From: an uncultured Poribacteria bacterium
GTDB lineage: Bacteria > Poribacteria > WGA-4E > WGA-3G
Length of the DNA: 64,000 nucleotides
Reading direction: 5' to 3'
NCBI GenBank assembly: GCA_951812525.1
Contig: OX638316.1
Location: 4,272,506 to 4,336,505 of the forward strand
Shown here piece by piece: positions 16,125-25,497 of the stretch (position 1 is its first letter; every line of letters begins with the position of its first letter). The notes beneath the pieces were generated by a model. It was not told where the DNA came from. It was given only the letters and a program-made list of their open reading frames with translations, and ran no database searches. Position numbers and translations under genes: made by a program.

Positions 16125-16817
16125 ATGGCACCAGTTATTGGCATCACGTTTAGCTCCCAGGATATAAGCGGCACTTCCAAAAATTACATCCACGCTATTG
16201 AAGAACACGGCGGTATACCTCGGATTTTATACCCCAGTGTTGCAGATTCTGAATATACTAATATTGACGGACTTTTACTTACAGGTGGCGGCGATATTCA
16301 TCCCGATCATTTCGGTCAGGAGTGGCACCCATCACTTAAATATGTTAACGAAGAGCGAGACAAGCTAGAGCTACCTTTATGCCGAGAGGCAATAGAAGCA
16401 GATTTACCTGTCTTCGGTATCTGTCGTGGCATCCAAATTATGAGTATTGCAATGGGTGGAAGTCTGTACCAAGATGTTCCGTCTCAGTTCGAGGATCCGT
16501 TGACACATCCAGCAAAAAGTTATGGTGATGATTCTCAGCACGAGATAGAGATTGCCCCCAACAGTCGGCTAAGTAAACTTGTAAGAAAAAGCGCAGATGA
16601 GGTCAATTCGGCACACCATCAAGCAGTGGACGAAATTGGTGAGGGATTTGTTGTTACCGCACGATCAGAAGATGGTGTTGTTGAGGCTATGGAAGATCCG
16701 TCAAAACGGTTTGTACTTGGTGTGCAATACCATCCTGAGCGAATGATCAAAACGCCTGAATTTCGGGAACATAGGCGTAAATTGTTTGAGGCGTTTATTA
16801 AGGCGGCGTCTCACTAA
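16125..16817 (+). CDS. Class I glutamine amidotransferase-like (PuuD/peptidase C26) hydrolase
   Basis: 230 residues. Conserved blocks: GLLLTGGGDIHPDHFG (oxyanion region), nucleophile Cys100 in FGICRGIQIMSIAMGG, and His203/Glu205 in GVQYHPERM. The family cleaves gamma-glutamyl amides, such as gamma-glutamyl-GABA in putrescine breakdown, in the cytoplasm. No other putrescine genes are nearby, so the substrate is open. The stop overlaps the convergent PorV/PorQ gene by 4 bases. A weak AAGGAAG precedes the ATG. Confidence 0.85.
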   Translation: MAPVIGITFSSQDISGTSKNYIHAIEEHGGIPRILYPSVADSEYTNIDGLLLTGGGDIHPDHFGQEWHPSLKYVNEERDKLELPLCREAIEADLPVFGICRGIQIMSIAMGGSLYQDVPSQFEDPLTHPAKSYGDDSQHEIEIAPNSRLSKLVRKSADEVNSAHHQAVDEIGEGFVVTARSEDGVVEAMEDPSKRFVLGVQYHPERMIKTPEFREHRRKLFEAFIKAASH

Positions 16818-17746
16818 AAATTGGCGACTAAAGAGAAGCGGTGGGTGAGTCCGAGGATACCGAAGGGGACGAGTGCGTAGTCGAGTTGGAACTGGCGGAG
16901 TGTCAATCCGAAACCGCCTGTGAGTCCAGAGATCGCCCCTAAATCGTTGCCGCCAATCTTGTACTTATAGCCGGTACGGAGATGTAAGATATTGCCGATC
17001 GTGTAACCAGCACCGCCTGCGATGGCGAGGTCGTTGTCAGAGGGACGAATGATGTCCGTCGTTAGCGTCAGTGCTTCACTCCAGAGTTTGTAGGCGACAC
17101 CGAGCCTAAAGGTAACGGGTAACCCAAATGCCTCCTCAATGAACTTCACCCGCGGACCGAGGTGCTGTGCGTTGAATCCTAAAGAGAGCGGCATCTCAGA
17201 AAAGTTATATAACGCACCGAAATCGAAGGCGATGCCGGTCCCGGTTTCGTCGGCAATCTGTTCACGCAAGAATTTTGCGTTCGTGCCGAAGGCGAGCGCG
17301 CTTCCGAAACTGCGAGCATACGAGAGAATCACTGCCAGATCGTACGGTCGGAAGATAGTCGTTTCGTTCCCATCTCGGTCCCGCCCCTGTAACTCACCAA
17401 AAGACAGGTAGCTTGAACTCACACCAACAGTGCCGACGTTTCCAAGCGGGACAGCAAACCCGACGAATTCGTGGTTGATTCCAGCGAACCATTCGTTATG
17501 CATGAGTGCGATTTGTGGCTTTTGAAGTCTGGTGAGACCTGCCGGATTCCAGTAGGATGCATAGAGGTCATCGGTCGCGGCGACTTGGGATTCACCCATG
17601 CTCATCGCCTCGGCACCGACACCGATTTTGAGGAATGTCATGGCACGCGTGCCAGCGTTCTCGTGGATGTCTGAGCTATCTGCTGCTGCGGGTTGGGATG
17701 TAAGAATAAAGATTGCGATGAAGATGGATATATAGCGTTGATTCAT
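16814..17746 (-). CDS. PorV/PorQ-family outer-membrane protein
   Basis: 310 residues with a signal peptide (ISIFIAIFILTSQPAAADS). The family signature is clear: GTRAMTFLKIGVGAEAMSMGESQVAATDDLYASYWNPAGL near the mature N-terminus, then beta-strands and a C-terminal aromatic (FSLVANF). Family members are FadL-like barrels; PorV and PorQ themselves serve type IX secretion in Bacteroidetes, but many phyla encode multiple paralogues of unknown function, and no other T9SS gene is present here. A second member is at 26875-28005. Confidence 0.85.
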   Translation of the reverse strand: MNQRYISIFIAIFILTSQPAAADSSDIHENAGTRAMTFLKIGVGAEAMSMGESQVAATDDLYASYWNPAGLTRLQKPQIALMHNEWFAGINHEFVGFAVPLGNVGTVGVSSSYLSFGELQGRDRDGNETTIFRPYDLAVILSYARSFGSALAFGTNAKFLREQIADETGTGIAFDFGALYNFSEMPLSLGFNAQHLGPRVKFIEEAFGLPVTFRLGVAYKLWSEALTLTTDIIRPSDNDLAIAGGAGYTIGNILHLRTGYKYKIGGNDLGAISGLTGGFGLTLRQFQLDYALVPFGILGLTHRFSLVANF

Positions 17747-18199
17747 AAAGTGTTTTTACCTAATTTTTCAGTAAGATACACACGCCCTTTGGGTTTGGAA
17801 ACGTTTTATCTTTTGTTGCCGCTACTTGGATTTAAAATTTAGTATATCACATTGATGCATGGAAGTCAAACCCAACATTCCAAACTGTTCAATGCCTCAA
17901 CAACTTATGCGGATTCGGTGTTGTTTCCCTATGTACTTATCTCGAACTCACGTCAAGTTTTAAGTTGTCTGAACCGGGATTTACGGAGTCCTAAGCCCCA
18001 GCAGGCGACAGGTGTATAGCACATCGCTATCATCATATTATAAAGCCCCAGCGGGGGACAGGTATATATGGATTTATTGGCTGTTGATAGATAGTCTGAA
18101 TCAGGATTTTCAGGATTATAGGATTTTCAGGATTCGTTGGTAGAAAGAGATGAGGCACGGAGACCCGTACAACATGAGATGTGGGAAGAAAGAAGAGAT
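17747..18199. other. Repeat-rich gap without a gene
   Basis: No gene is seen in 453 bp. It holds two copies of a GCCCC-AGC-hairpin followed by GACAGGTRTAT (17992-18016, 18042-18066) and a GAATCAGGATTTTCAGGATT phrase with a second partial copy (18099-18132). The latter phrase recurs at 26766-26785 and, inverted, near 25330-25369. Confidence 0.7.
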
Positions 18200-21100
18200 T
18201 TAGAGATCGAATTCGGGTAAGTTGTTTACAATCTCTACGGTCTCCAAACTGATGGTGATGACCTTGCCGATTAGATTGACGATATATTGGGGGTCGTCGG
18301 TGCGGTTTGGGTCGTTGACAATGCTGCTCCGTTTGTCTATTTTCACACGGTACTGGTCTATGACCCACTCCAGTGCGGAACGGGTGCCGAGGCGATAGTC
18401 AAAGACTTGTTCGGGGATACCGTCGATTGTGAGGAAGTTGTTGTAGACGATTTGGGTTTTGTCTTTGGAGAGTTTCATTTTCTCGACGCGCCAATCGAGT
18501 GGCACATCGGGGTTTTGGATGAACTTAAGATCGCTATATTCGGGTTGGGATTCGTAGTTGACGTGGATTTCTGCTAAGCGTTCGCCTGCATTGGCAAATC
18601 CCCAGAAGTCTTTGGCGTAGGGGATGTGGGGCAAATCGCGTTTGAGGTTCGCTTCGTATTTTTCTCGGTAGTCGGGATGATGTAAGAGTCCGTAGTTGTA
18701 GTGGAAAATGTCCCACTTGGTGATGGTGTCGTCTTGATAATGGGTGCGGAACTGCTCTAATGCCCAATCGGTGATGTTTTCGCGGCGGTTTGTGCCGTCT
18801 TCGTCATAAGTATAGAAAGGGAAGGATTGCTGTGGATCCGAATAGAAATTCACATCAGGAATAAATCCACTCATTAAAACAGCAAATCCTCTTCGACCAT
18901 AAACATCAGTACAAATCACCCGATTTTCGCTTTCAGTTTCCGGTGTAGGGAAAATAGAAGGAAAAACATATACAACATCATTCATCACTCTGTCAAAATA
19001 GAGGTATGATCTCGTAAATGGACGATAGAGACATGTTCTTAGATTTCCTTCTGAATATTCAGCAACTGTACCTCGTTTCAACTTTGCCTTTAGGTCCCGA
19101 CTCCAACTAATATCCTTGTCATCATACTGGACAAAATTATCAACGTTTGTCTCTCGATTTTCCCGTTGCCCCCATTTGAAGACTTGCTCATTGTAAGTCG
19201 CTATCATCCTACTTATATTTTCAGCCAATGTGCTTCTGCTGAAGTTATAAGCCCAAGCATCACGATTGGTTTTTACACCGTTGCTATAGGTTTTGAAGAT
19301 CACATTCTCTACTTCACCGTCTACCAACTTCACTCGCTTGGTTCCCATCGGCACAAAAGTATTAAACTCGGCATGGAGTCCTTCGGTAAGCCATGTATAT
19401 CGCTCATCCGGTTGAATGGATTTCCATGCAATACCACCGACATGTTGGTGTTCAGTCAAAAAATCAAATTTTTGCTGTTTGTTCCATAGATTATCGGTAA
19501 GAAAATAAAAAAGTTGGGGTGTTTCTGATAAACTCCCACTATTTTTTACAAACAGATTGATGCTCACACCTACCCGAATCCCAAACACGTTAGCATCAGA
19601 AACTTTTAATCCTCGTCGAGCATTACCACCTAAATCCAGAATATAGATCGCGTCACAATCTTCTGCGAGATGTTTTCGCATGCCATCAAATGCCACACCG
19701 TCGAGAAAACCGTTATTTGTAATAAAGGCGACAACCCCCTCATCTCCAATCCTATCCAATGCCCACCGAATCGCTTTGATGTATGGATCATAGAGTTTAT
19801 TTTTGTTGGTTGCTTTGGAATCTTTAGCATAAGTATCCTTAATCAATTTGTCCATGGTCTCATACTTCCGATTTTTGTTGTTGTCGTTTTCGTTGACCTG
19901 TCCAACATTATACGGTGGATTGCCAATGACGACAAACATCTCGGATTCCTTCTGCTTCTCGACGCGTGCGGTGTTGTCGGGAGTAAACATATACAGCTGC
20001 TCGCGTTCCTCTGCTAACTCGAAGGTATCCACCAGACACAGACCTTCATAAGGAATATACCGATTCGTTGCGTTGTAGAATTCGTGTTCTATGTTGAGGC
20101 TGGCGATGTAGTAGGGTAGAAGCATTACCTCGTTGCACTGGAGTTCGGGTGGATCAGCAGTGTATTTGCGCTCCAAGGAGATGGGATCGAGTTCTTGCAT
20201 GATGCGGACGATGAAGTTGCCGGTGCCGACGAAGGGATCGATGATGTTCACACCCCTATCGGAGAGGGAACGGTTGAACTCGGTCTTGAGGATGTGTTCG
20301 ACGCTTTTGACCATGAAATCGACGATGGGTTGGGGTGTGTAGACGATGCCGTGTGTGTCGGCGACTTTGACGGAGAAGCCTTGAAAGAATTGCTCGTAGA
20401 CGGTGTTGAGGAATCCCTGTTTTTGTGAGAAGTCGGTGATAGTGGCGGCGGTTTGCTCAATAGCGACGTAGAACGGGTCTAACTCTCGGAGGAATTCGTT
20501 GCGGTCGAAGGTTTGTGAGGTGAGTGCGTCTATGACGTTCTCGATTTCGCGGGCAATGATGTTGCGGCGTGTGAAGTCGGGGTTGTTGAAGACGGTGCGG
20601 AAGATGCGTTCTGTGAGTAGGTGTTGGATGAGCATCTCCTCGACTGCAGCGATGGAGAGGTTCGGGTTGATGAGTGCTTGGCATTGGCGGTGGAAATTAG
20701 CGAATGCTTCCTGAAACCGCGTGTTGGTTTGGCGTTCGGTTTCGATGAGTGCTGTCAATTTTTCGCCGAGTTCTGGGACGGTTTCTCTGAATTCTGCGAC
20801 TGCGGTGTGCCACGCGGCGATGTTCTCTTCCTGATAGGCGAAGAAGGTTTGGAGGACGTGGACGAGGTTTCTGGGTTCGCTGATGTCCAAGTCGAGTTGG
20901 AGCTGACCGTGCTGATACAGAAGTGCGTGGTTCGGGGATTGGATGACGATGTTTTTCGATGGATAGCCTGCGGCGAATTTCTTGTCTGCCTCTACATAGA
21001 GGTCGTCTTGTGTGTCTTTTGCTTCCCAGTATCCGAACGGTAGTTTGAAGGTATCAATGACTTCGCCATCGGGTGTTATCCGTCTTTTTTCTGGCGTGTA

Positions 21101-21271
21101 GTGTGATTTTTCGCAGAGGAGCGTGAGATCTGCTTGCCGCGAGTAGTGTTGCAGGAGGCTTTGGAATGCGGCGCGGACGGTGCCTTCGTTTTGTTCGCCG
21201 AGCCGTTCGTATTCTTTGAGTTCGGCGTAGTATTGTTTGATGGGTTTGTGCGTGGGTTTGATGGTGAGCAT
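18200..21271 (-). CDS. Single-chain type IIG-like restriction-modification enzyme (nuclease + N6-adenine methylase + specificity)
   Basis: 1023 residues. An N-terminal PD-(D/E)xK-like nuclease is suggested by Asp73...Glu83-Ala-Lys85 (FGYWEAKDT). The gamma-class methylase core has motif I DPFVGTGNF (345-353) and catalytic NPPY (451-454). FFQGFSVKVADTHGIVYTPQPIVDFMV before motif I and the long C-terminal region resemble type ISP/IIG enzymes, which carry specificity in the same chain. There is no helicase domain, so it is not a full type ISP. It should methylate one strand of a short asymmetric site and cut nearby. ATG 21271 is 8 bases past the SLBB gene stop, so an upstream start in that gene is unlikely. 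The middle third is clearly more AT-rich than the ends. Confidence 0.8.
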   Translation of the reverse strand: MLTIKPTHKPIKQYYAELKEYERLGEQNEGTVRAAFQSLLQHYSRQADLTLLCEKSHYTPEKRRITPDGEVIDTFKLPFGYWEAKDTQDDLYVEADKKFAAGYPSKNIVIQSPNHALLYQHGQLQLDLDISEPRNLVHVLQTFFAYQEENIAAWHTAVAEFRETVPELGEKLTALIETERQTNTRFQEAFANFHRQCQALINPNLSIAAVEEMLIQHLLTERIFRTVFNNPDFTRRNIIAREIENVIDALTSQTFDRNEFLRELDPFYVAIEQTAATITDFSQKQGFLNTVYEQFFQGFSVKVADTHGIVYTPQPIVDFMVKSVEHILKTEFNRSLSDRGVNIIDPFVGTGNFIVRIMQELDPISLERKYTADPPELQCNEVMLLPYYIASLNIEHEFYNATNRYIPYEGLCLVDTFELAEEREQLYMFTPDNTARVEKQKESEMFVVIGNPPYNVGQVNENDNNKNRKYETMDKLIKDTYAKDSKATNKNKLYDPYIKAIRWALDRIGDEGVVAFITNNGFLDGVAFDGMRKHLAEDCDAIYILDLGGNARRGLKVSDANVFGIRVGVSINLFVKNSGSLSETPQLFYFLTDNLWNKQQKFDFLTEHQHVGGIAWKSIQPDERYTWLTEGLHAEFNTFVPMGTKRVKLVDGEVENVIFKTYSNGVKTNRDAWAYNFSRSTLAENISRMIATYNEQVFKWGQRENRETNVDNFVQYDDKDISWSRDLKAKLKRGTVAEYSEGNLRTCLYRPFTRSYLYFDRVMNDVVYVFPSIFPTPETESENRVICTDVYGRRGFAVLMSGFIPDVNFYSDPQQSFPFYTYDEDGTNRRENITDWALEQFRTHYQDDTITKWDIFHYNYGLLHHPDYREKYEANLKRDLPHIPYAKDFWGFANAGERLAEIHVNYESQPEYSDLKFIQNPDVPLDWRVEKMKLSKDKTQIVYNNFLTIDGIPEQVFDYRLGTRSALEWVIDQYRVKIDKRSSIVNDPNRTDDPQYIVNLIGKVITISLETVEIVNNLPEFDL

Positions 21272-21279
21272 AGGGTAAC

Positions 21280-22449
21280 CTACCTCGTCAGCTGGATTAT
21301 GATCCCTAAGCCGCTGATGAAGATGTAGGCGAACGTGGTGACGAGGCTCCAATCCACCTGAAACGCCTTTTTTATCTCTAAAATGTCACCCGGATAGAGT
21401 AAAGTCTGCGGCGGTGTGCCTTCATCAGTATCGGAGATCAACGAAATCTCTTCAGTCGCACCGTCACGGCGGTGGATGATGACCTCCTCACGGTCGGCAG
21501 CAACGTCATACCCGCCGCCAAGCGCGACAGCTTTCGGGATGCTCAGAGGTCCACGCACGCGTTGGACACCCGGATTGCGGACATAACCCGTTACGTAGAT
21601 AGGCTCAGCTTTAAACACATTGGGAACATACAGGACATCGCCGTCTGATAGGGTCGAAAGTACGCTGTTGTTTTCAGTGGATTTCCAAAACTGTTCGGAG
21701 CGGTGAAATTCGGAGAGTGTCCCGTCTTTTTCGACCTTTATGAGTGCTGTGAGATCCGCCTCTTGGGTGGGTCCGCCTGCGCGGGCGAGTGCTTGCTCAA
21801 TTCCAATATCGCCGCGAATAAAGAGTTTTCCAGGCGTTTGGACTTGTCCTTGCACTTCGACGACACTGAGCGGCATGACGAACACGAGATCGTTTATATT
21901 GACGCGGATATCTTTGTATGGACGGTTCGTTGAGAGGTCGTAGGTTTCAACCCTTTGTGTGGTATCAGTGCGAATTAATTGCACGCCTTGGCGATCAGCG
22001 TTTTCAGCTATGCCACCGGCGAGTGCGATGGCACGGTAGAGACCTATATCCGTCTCTGGCGTGATGTGATAACGTCCCGGTGCCTTTACTGCGCCACCGA
22101 CAAAAACACCGTTCTCTTGTAGGACCGGTGAAACCATGACGATAGGATTGCGGACATGATTATCCTTGACAAGAAACTCGCGGATCAACTGATTGACTGC
22201 TGTCACCGTCTGCCCGGCAACATCAAAGTCGCCGCCAAAGTAGTTGATTCTGCCGTCCTCACGGACTTGCACGGAATGCGTATACTCCGGCTGTCCAATC
22301 ACCGCAATGAGGAGGGTCTCTCCTTTTTTGATGCGGTAGACATCACTGAAAAGTGTGGTAGTCGCAATGAAAAACAGTAAAACGGTAAAGGCTTGCAAGC
22401 ATCGTACGGGAGCACGAAAAACTTGCAAGCTTTGGAAAAAATAGATCAT
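21280..22449 (-). CDS. SLBB-domain polysaccharide export protein (Wza-like)
   Basis: 389 residues. An N-terminal hydrophobic segment (FTVLLFFIATTTLFS) is followed by the polysaccharide-export motif YRIKKGETLLIAVIGQPEYTHSVQVREDGRINYF, then several SLBB repeats (GRYHITPETDIGLYRAIALAGG; GKLFIRGDIGIEQALARAGG; GVQRVRGPLSIPKAVALGGG). The C-terminus VTTFAYIFISGLGIII is a membrane helix, as in proteins forming the outer-membrane export channel. The lipobox Cys of classical Wza is not obvious. The first ~20 codons contain two CTTGCAAG palindromes (22388-22435 region), so the start may lie later. Wzi-like 6041-7615 could be a functional partner. Confidence 0.8.
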   Translation of the reverse strand: MIYFFQSLQVFRAPVRCLQAFTVLLFFIATTTLFSDVYRIKKGETLLIAVIGQPEYTHSVQVREDGRINYFGGDFDVAGQTVTAVNQLIREFLVKDNHVRNPIVMVSPVLQENGVFVGGAVKAPGRYHITPETDIGLYRAIALAGGIAENADRQGVQLIRTDTTQRVETYDLSTNRPYKDIRVNINDLVFVMPLSVVEVQGQVQTPGKLFIRGDIGIEQALARAGGPTQEADLTALIKVEKDGTLSEFHRSEQFWKSTENNSVLSTLSDGDVLYVPNVFKAEPIYVTGYVRNPGVQRVRGPLSIPKAVALGGGYDVAADREEVIIHRRDGATEEISLISDTDEGTPPQTLLYPGDILEIKKAFQVDWSLVTTFAYIFISGLGIIIQLTR

Positions 22450-22533
22450 AACATTTTTCTGAGAAGAAGCGTCGCGTTATAGGTGTTCTATGGGATAAGT
22501 GCAATTGCGTCGGTATCTTCTCACGTGAGCCTT

Positions 22534-22743
22534 TTAATCTCCCTCGTTTTCCAAGAAAGATATTTGTTCCTCTGATGTAGGTATCAGTTTGCGAGTACTA
22601 CTCCGCTTGGCAGGTCGCTTTCGCCAATATTCTCTGACGTAACTGCCGTCCCGCCTTTGGTGTGCTCGGACGTGAATCTTGTCAGTTATACGCATGTGAG
22701 ATTCTACCTCTTTAAAGAGGTAGAGTTGCTTTACATTTTTCAT
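22534..22743 (-). CDS. Small basic protein, unknown
   Basis: 69 residues from ATG 22743; the frame extends further upstream but would overlap the zinc-ribbon gene. The core VRAHQRRDGSYVREYWRKRP is a recurring basic motif I recall from small uncharacterised proteins near mobile or toxin genes. The C-terminus is acidic (FLENEGD). It follows the zinc-ribbon gene by 19 bases on the same strand and may be co-transcribed. Function unknown. Confidence 0.5.
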   Translation of the reverse strand: MKNVKQLYLFKEVESHMRITDKIHVRAHQRRDGSYVREYWRKRPAKRSSTRKLIPTSEEQISFLENEGD

Positions 22744-22762
22744 GGCAACTTGTCTGGGAGTG

Positions 22763-23110
22763 TTAAACTTCCTGTAGTGAATCGAAATAAGCCTTGAGGG
22801 AGTCCTGTGCTTGTGAAAGTAAGTTATTTGGCACAAGGACATCGCCCCATTCAGATTGTTTGATATTGCCTTTCACACCGCCATAATTGGGTACTTCATG
22901 GCAGCGCAAATAGACAGGAATGCCTTCCTCCTGTAAGACACTCTGGAGGATATTTCCTGCTAATTCATTTGGTACGGATTCAACAACGCACCAATCCCCA
23001 TATTCTGTGACCTCGGTTTGTATTAATTCAGGCACGAGTTGTACGTTACAATCCGAGCATGTCGATACTTCCGACTTGTATTCAGCGTTGCATTGTGGAC
23101 AAAACGGCAT
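22763..23110 (-). CDS. Zinc-ribbon protein with DUF2007-like domain
   Basis: 115 residues. Residues 1-25 are a zinc ribbon with two CxxC pairs (FCPQCNAEY...STCSDCNVQL). Residues about 35-115 resemble the DUF2007 'putative signal transducing' fold: VVESVPNELAGNILQSVLQEEGIPVYL ... GDVLVPNNLLSQAQDSLKAY. Such proteins are small, cytoplasmic and uncharacterised; the fold resembles P-II-like ferredoxin-like domains. AGGAGAAACACT before the ATG is a good ribosome-binding site. Confidence 0.75.
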   Translation of the reverse strand: MPFCPQCNAEYKSEVSTCSDCNVQLVPELIQTEVTEYGDWCVVESVPNELAGNILQSVLQEEGIPVYLRCHEVPNYGGVKGNIKQSEWGDVLVPNNLLSQAQDSLKAYFDSLQEV

Positions 23111-23320
23111 AGTGTTTCTCCTTATGAATGGGGAGAGGCTGGAACCTCACCAACTAAAAACCTTGGTGGTTTGGGAGTATATGATGCCTTGCCGTGTTGC
23201 TGTCAGTTCATGGGAGTCACCGTTGTTCATCTAATCTGGTTATGGTAACATATTTGCGATAATTTTGTCAAGAGTGAATTTGGTTATTGGCAGGACATTC
23301 AGTCCTACCAATTGTGGGTG

Positions 23321-24142
23321 TTAGGCTGGAAATTGCCAGAGTTGTAATGCAGTTTTGCCTAATACCCATTCCCGGTCTTCCGGTGTAAAGAAGTCCATTT
23401 CGTCGCGGACAACGGCTAAGGTTTCTGCATAACTGGCTCGGTTTAGACAGACGGGCCAATCGGTGCCCCACATAATCCGAGAACCGCCGAACGCATGATA
23501 TACTTTTTTGACCTGTTCGTATGTGTCAGCCCACGGAAAACCGGTTTTCGAGATCGACCACGTGTGGCTTATTTTAACATAAACCCGAGGGAACCGCGCT
23601 AAGTTGAGCAGCAATTCATGCTTTTCAGGCGCATCAGGCGAACAACCCGCCATGTGATCAATCACCACATCCAAGTCGGGATGCTGTTCTAAAAGCGGCA
23701 CGAGGTCTGTCAATCGGTCGGCTCCAGTGAGAATCAACATCGGTACGCCGAGCGTTTCGGCGCGTCGGAAGATGGATGGCATCAACGGTCCGGCAAACCA
23801 ATCGCCATCGGGTCCAGTAGACGGACTTAGACGCACGCCGTGGAAACCGTCTTCTTCGGTCCAGCGGCTGAGGTGGTCGGGTGCCTCCGGGTCTTCGGGG
23901 TTGATTCGGCAGACACCCATGAATTTATCTGGGTATCTTTTCATCGCATCGGCTGCGTAACGATTATCCCATCGGTAGTGGATGACCTGAACAAGGACGG
24001 TTTTTTCAACGCCGTTCGCCGACATCAATTCCAAGAGCGTTTCTGCTGTGGCATCGTCCTCGGGTGGGTTTGTTGTCTCTGGTGCCCACGGAAACCGTGG
24101 ATCGTTCTTCCAAACGTGAACATGTGGGTCAATGATTCGCAT
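23321..24142 (-). CDS. Amidohydrolase_2-family metal hydrolase
   Basis: 273 residues, complete TIM-barrel length. Metal-site pieces: DPHVHVW (Asp5, His7, His9), DVVIDHMAG (mid-barrel His) and the C-terminal MWGTDWPV (Asp). The set is typical of the ACMSD/2-pyrone-4,6-dicarboxylate-lactonase-like amidohydrolases, which open lactones or decarboxylate aromatic intermediates. NPPEDDATAETLLELMSANGVEKTVLVQ is the usual strand-helix start. Substrate cannot be told from sequence. A single gene, with a REP-like hairpin 38 bases upstream of its start. Confidence 0.85.
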   Translation of the reverse strand: MRIIDPHVHVWKNDPRFPWAPETTNPPEDDATAETLLELMSANGVEKTVLVQVIHYRWDNRYAADAMKRYPDKFMGVCRINPEDPEAPDHLSRWTEEDGFHGVRLSPSTGPDGDWFAGPLMPSIFRRAETLGVPMLILTGADRLTDLVPLLEQHPDLDVVIDHMAGCSPDAPEKHELLLNLARFPRVYVKISHTWSISKTGFPWADTYEQVKKVYHAFGGSRIMWGTDWPVCLNRASYAETLAVVRDEMDFFTPEDREWVLGKTALQLWQFPA

Positions 24143-24180
24143 ATTATGGTTCCTGATAAGGTTATCGGTTATTGATATGT

Positions 24181-24203
24181 CGGGATTCGGAGATCCCTCC
24201 TAC
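24181..24203 (-). repeat. REP-like hairpin GGGAT/ATCCC with CTAC foot
   Basis: CGGGATTCGGAGATCCCTCCTAC; near-identical in plan to 59024-59046. Confidence 0.75.
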
Positions 24204-24217
24204 AAGATTGTTGGTTG

Positions 24218-25222
24218 TTAGTTTTCAGTTTTCAGAAACTTGCCGTTGGTTACGGATCCGTATGCGCCTAACGGTAGACAGTAAAGCAGGATTAGAATAT
24301 GCAAGCTAAAGCCGGTAACGGTAGCGATCTCTACCGATGTGCCGAAATGGTGTAGGAGCCAGACGAACGGAAACTCGGTTGTCCCGAAGTTGCCGACTGT
24401 CTGGATCGGTAATAGGTTAAAAACGTTCGTAAACGCGAGTGCGAATAATACTTCGGTCATCGGAATACCGACGCCCATCTCTATGACAAGGTAACACTGG
24501 AACCCGAAACGGATTACGAGACAGAGTACGGAATATAGCCAGACTTCCAGAAAACGACGATTCGACCGAAACGCTGTTAGCTGCTGGAGTACTTCCAAAC
24601 CCTTGCTGATACCCCAAGTGATAAAACGTTTTTCGAGACGCAGCAGCGGTGACGTACATCGCTCTGCAAACCTCAGACAGACGTTCGGTGAAATATATAC
24701 AAAGAGCACGACCGCGATCAGACCACCGCCTATCAGGAGAGGTGCGAGGTAAAGCACTGTGCCAGAGAATGTGTCGCGTAGTTCGGTGCGTAGAAGCCAA
24801 GCCGTGGCGATCACCAAGCCCATTAGCAGCACAAGGTCAATGAGGCTTGCTACCAGAAGCGAAGCGATCCCCTGTGTTGCGTCCACTTTCTGTCGTCGTT
24901 GCATGAGATAAACATAAGAGACATCTCCTGTCCGCATTGGCAGGATATTGCCCCAAAAGGTGTGCAACGCCAAGATTGGGAAGATTCGATGGACACGACT
25001 CTCAAGGTTGAGCAGTGCTCGGAACCGGAGGGTTTTCGCTAAGACTAACAGACAATAGCAGCCGAACCCGATTAAAAGTGCCTTTATTGACAACCGGCTA
25101 AGCGTTTGCGGTATCTGTTGAAGGTCGATTTGTCTTAAGAGGAAGTAAGCTATAACGACTGCCAGCACTGTTGGTACGCCGATTTTGGCAACCTGCTGGA
25201 ATTGCTTTCTGTTCAAAGGCAC
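24218..25222 (-). CDS. Flippase-like integral membrane protein (LPG synthase TM family, UPF0104)
   Basis: 334 residues with about eight membrane helices. Family hallmarks: LRFRALLNLESR, then ILALHTFWGNILPMRTGDVSYVYLMQRR (the LPxRxGD-like block) and FNLLPIQTVGNFGTTEFPF near the C-terminus. These proteins match the membrane part of MprF/AglD-like flippases and are thought to move lipids or lipid-linked sugars across the inner membrane. No aminoacyl-transferase domain is attached. Its 3' end overlaps heptamer-like DNA (TTCAGTT units near 24210-24235), so the last residues may have been altered by repeat growth. Confidence 0.85.
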   Translation of the reverse strand: MPLNRKQFQQVAKIGVPTVLAVVIAYFLLRQIDLQQIPQTLSRLSIKALLIGFGCYCLLVLAKTLRFRALLNLESRVHRIFPILALHTFWGNILPMRTGDVSYVYLMQRRQKVDATQGIASLLVASLIDLVLLMGLVIATAWLLRTELRDTFSGTVLYLAPLLIGGGLIAVVLFVYISPNVCLRFAERCTSPLLRLEKRFITWGISKGLEVLQQLTAFRSNRRFLEVWLYSVLCLVIRFGFQCYLVIEMGVGIPMTEVLFALAFTNVFNLLPIQTVGNFGTTEFPFVWLLHHFGTSVEIATVTGFSLHILILLYCLPLGAYGSVTNGKFLKTEN

Positions 25223-25380
25223 GCTCGCTATGATGTATTTTAGACTGTTTATTTTGGAGAATTCGTATCATGATATATGGGTATGTTTTAATTGTCAAGG
25301 GAAAATAGGCGTTGTAATAATGAATCTCTTATCCTGCAAATCCTTGAATCCTACAAATCCTGATTCTGACAACTGTTAAC

Positions 25381-25412
25381 CCAAAACCTATAACTCAAAA
25401 CCCATAACCCAA
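25381..25412. repeat. Degenerate heptanucleotide array
   Basis: Units such as CCAAAAC, CTATAAC, TCAAAAC and CCATAAC in 7-base register, related to the 7691-7888 array. Confidence 0.65.
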
Positions 25413-25422
25413 AAAAAATCAT

Positions 25423-25451
25423 TTGCTTTTTCGAGGCATGTATCCTATAAT
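25423..25451 (+). promoter_or_regulatory. Sigma70-type promoter TTGCTT-17-TATAAT
   Basis: TTGCTT 25423-25428, 17-base spacer, perfect TATAAT 25446-25451, about 47 bases before the MFS gene. Confidence 0.75.
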
Positions 25452-25497
25452 AGACGCTATCTAAATCTTTATAGAAACGCGGTATTCATTTCGCCTC

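Noticed and set aside
16814-17746. Evidence for a type IX secretion system
   Set aside because: PorV/PorQ-like proteins are widespread without T9SS, and no porT, sprA, porU or C-terminal sorting-domain genes are seen.
20621-21043. 140-residue plus-strand ORF inside the restriction-modification gene
   Set aside because: Antisense shadow of a well-supported gene with biased composition (many Cys, Phe, Val).
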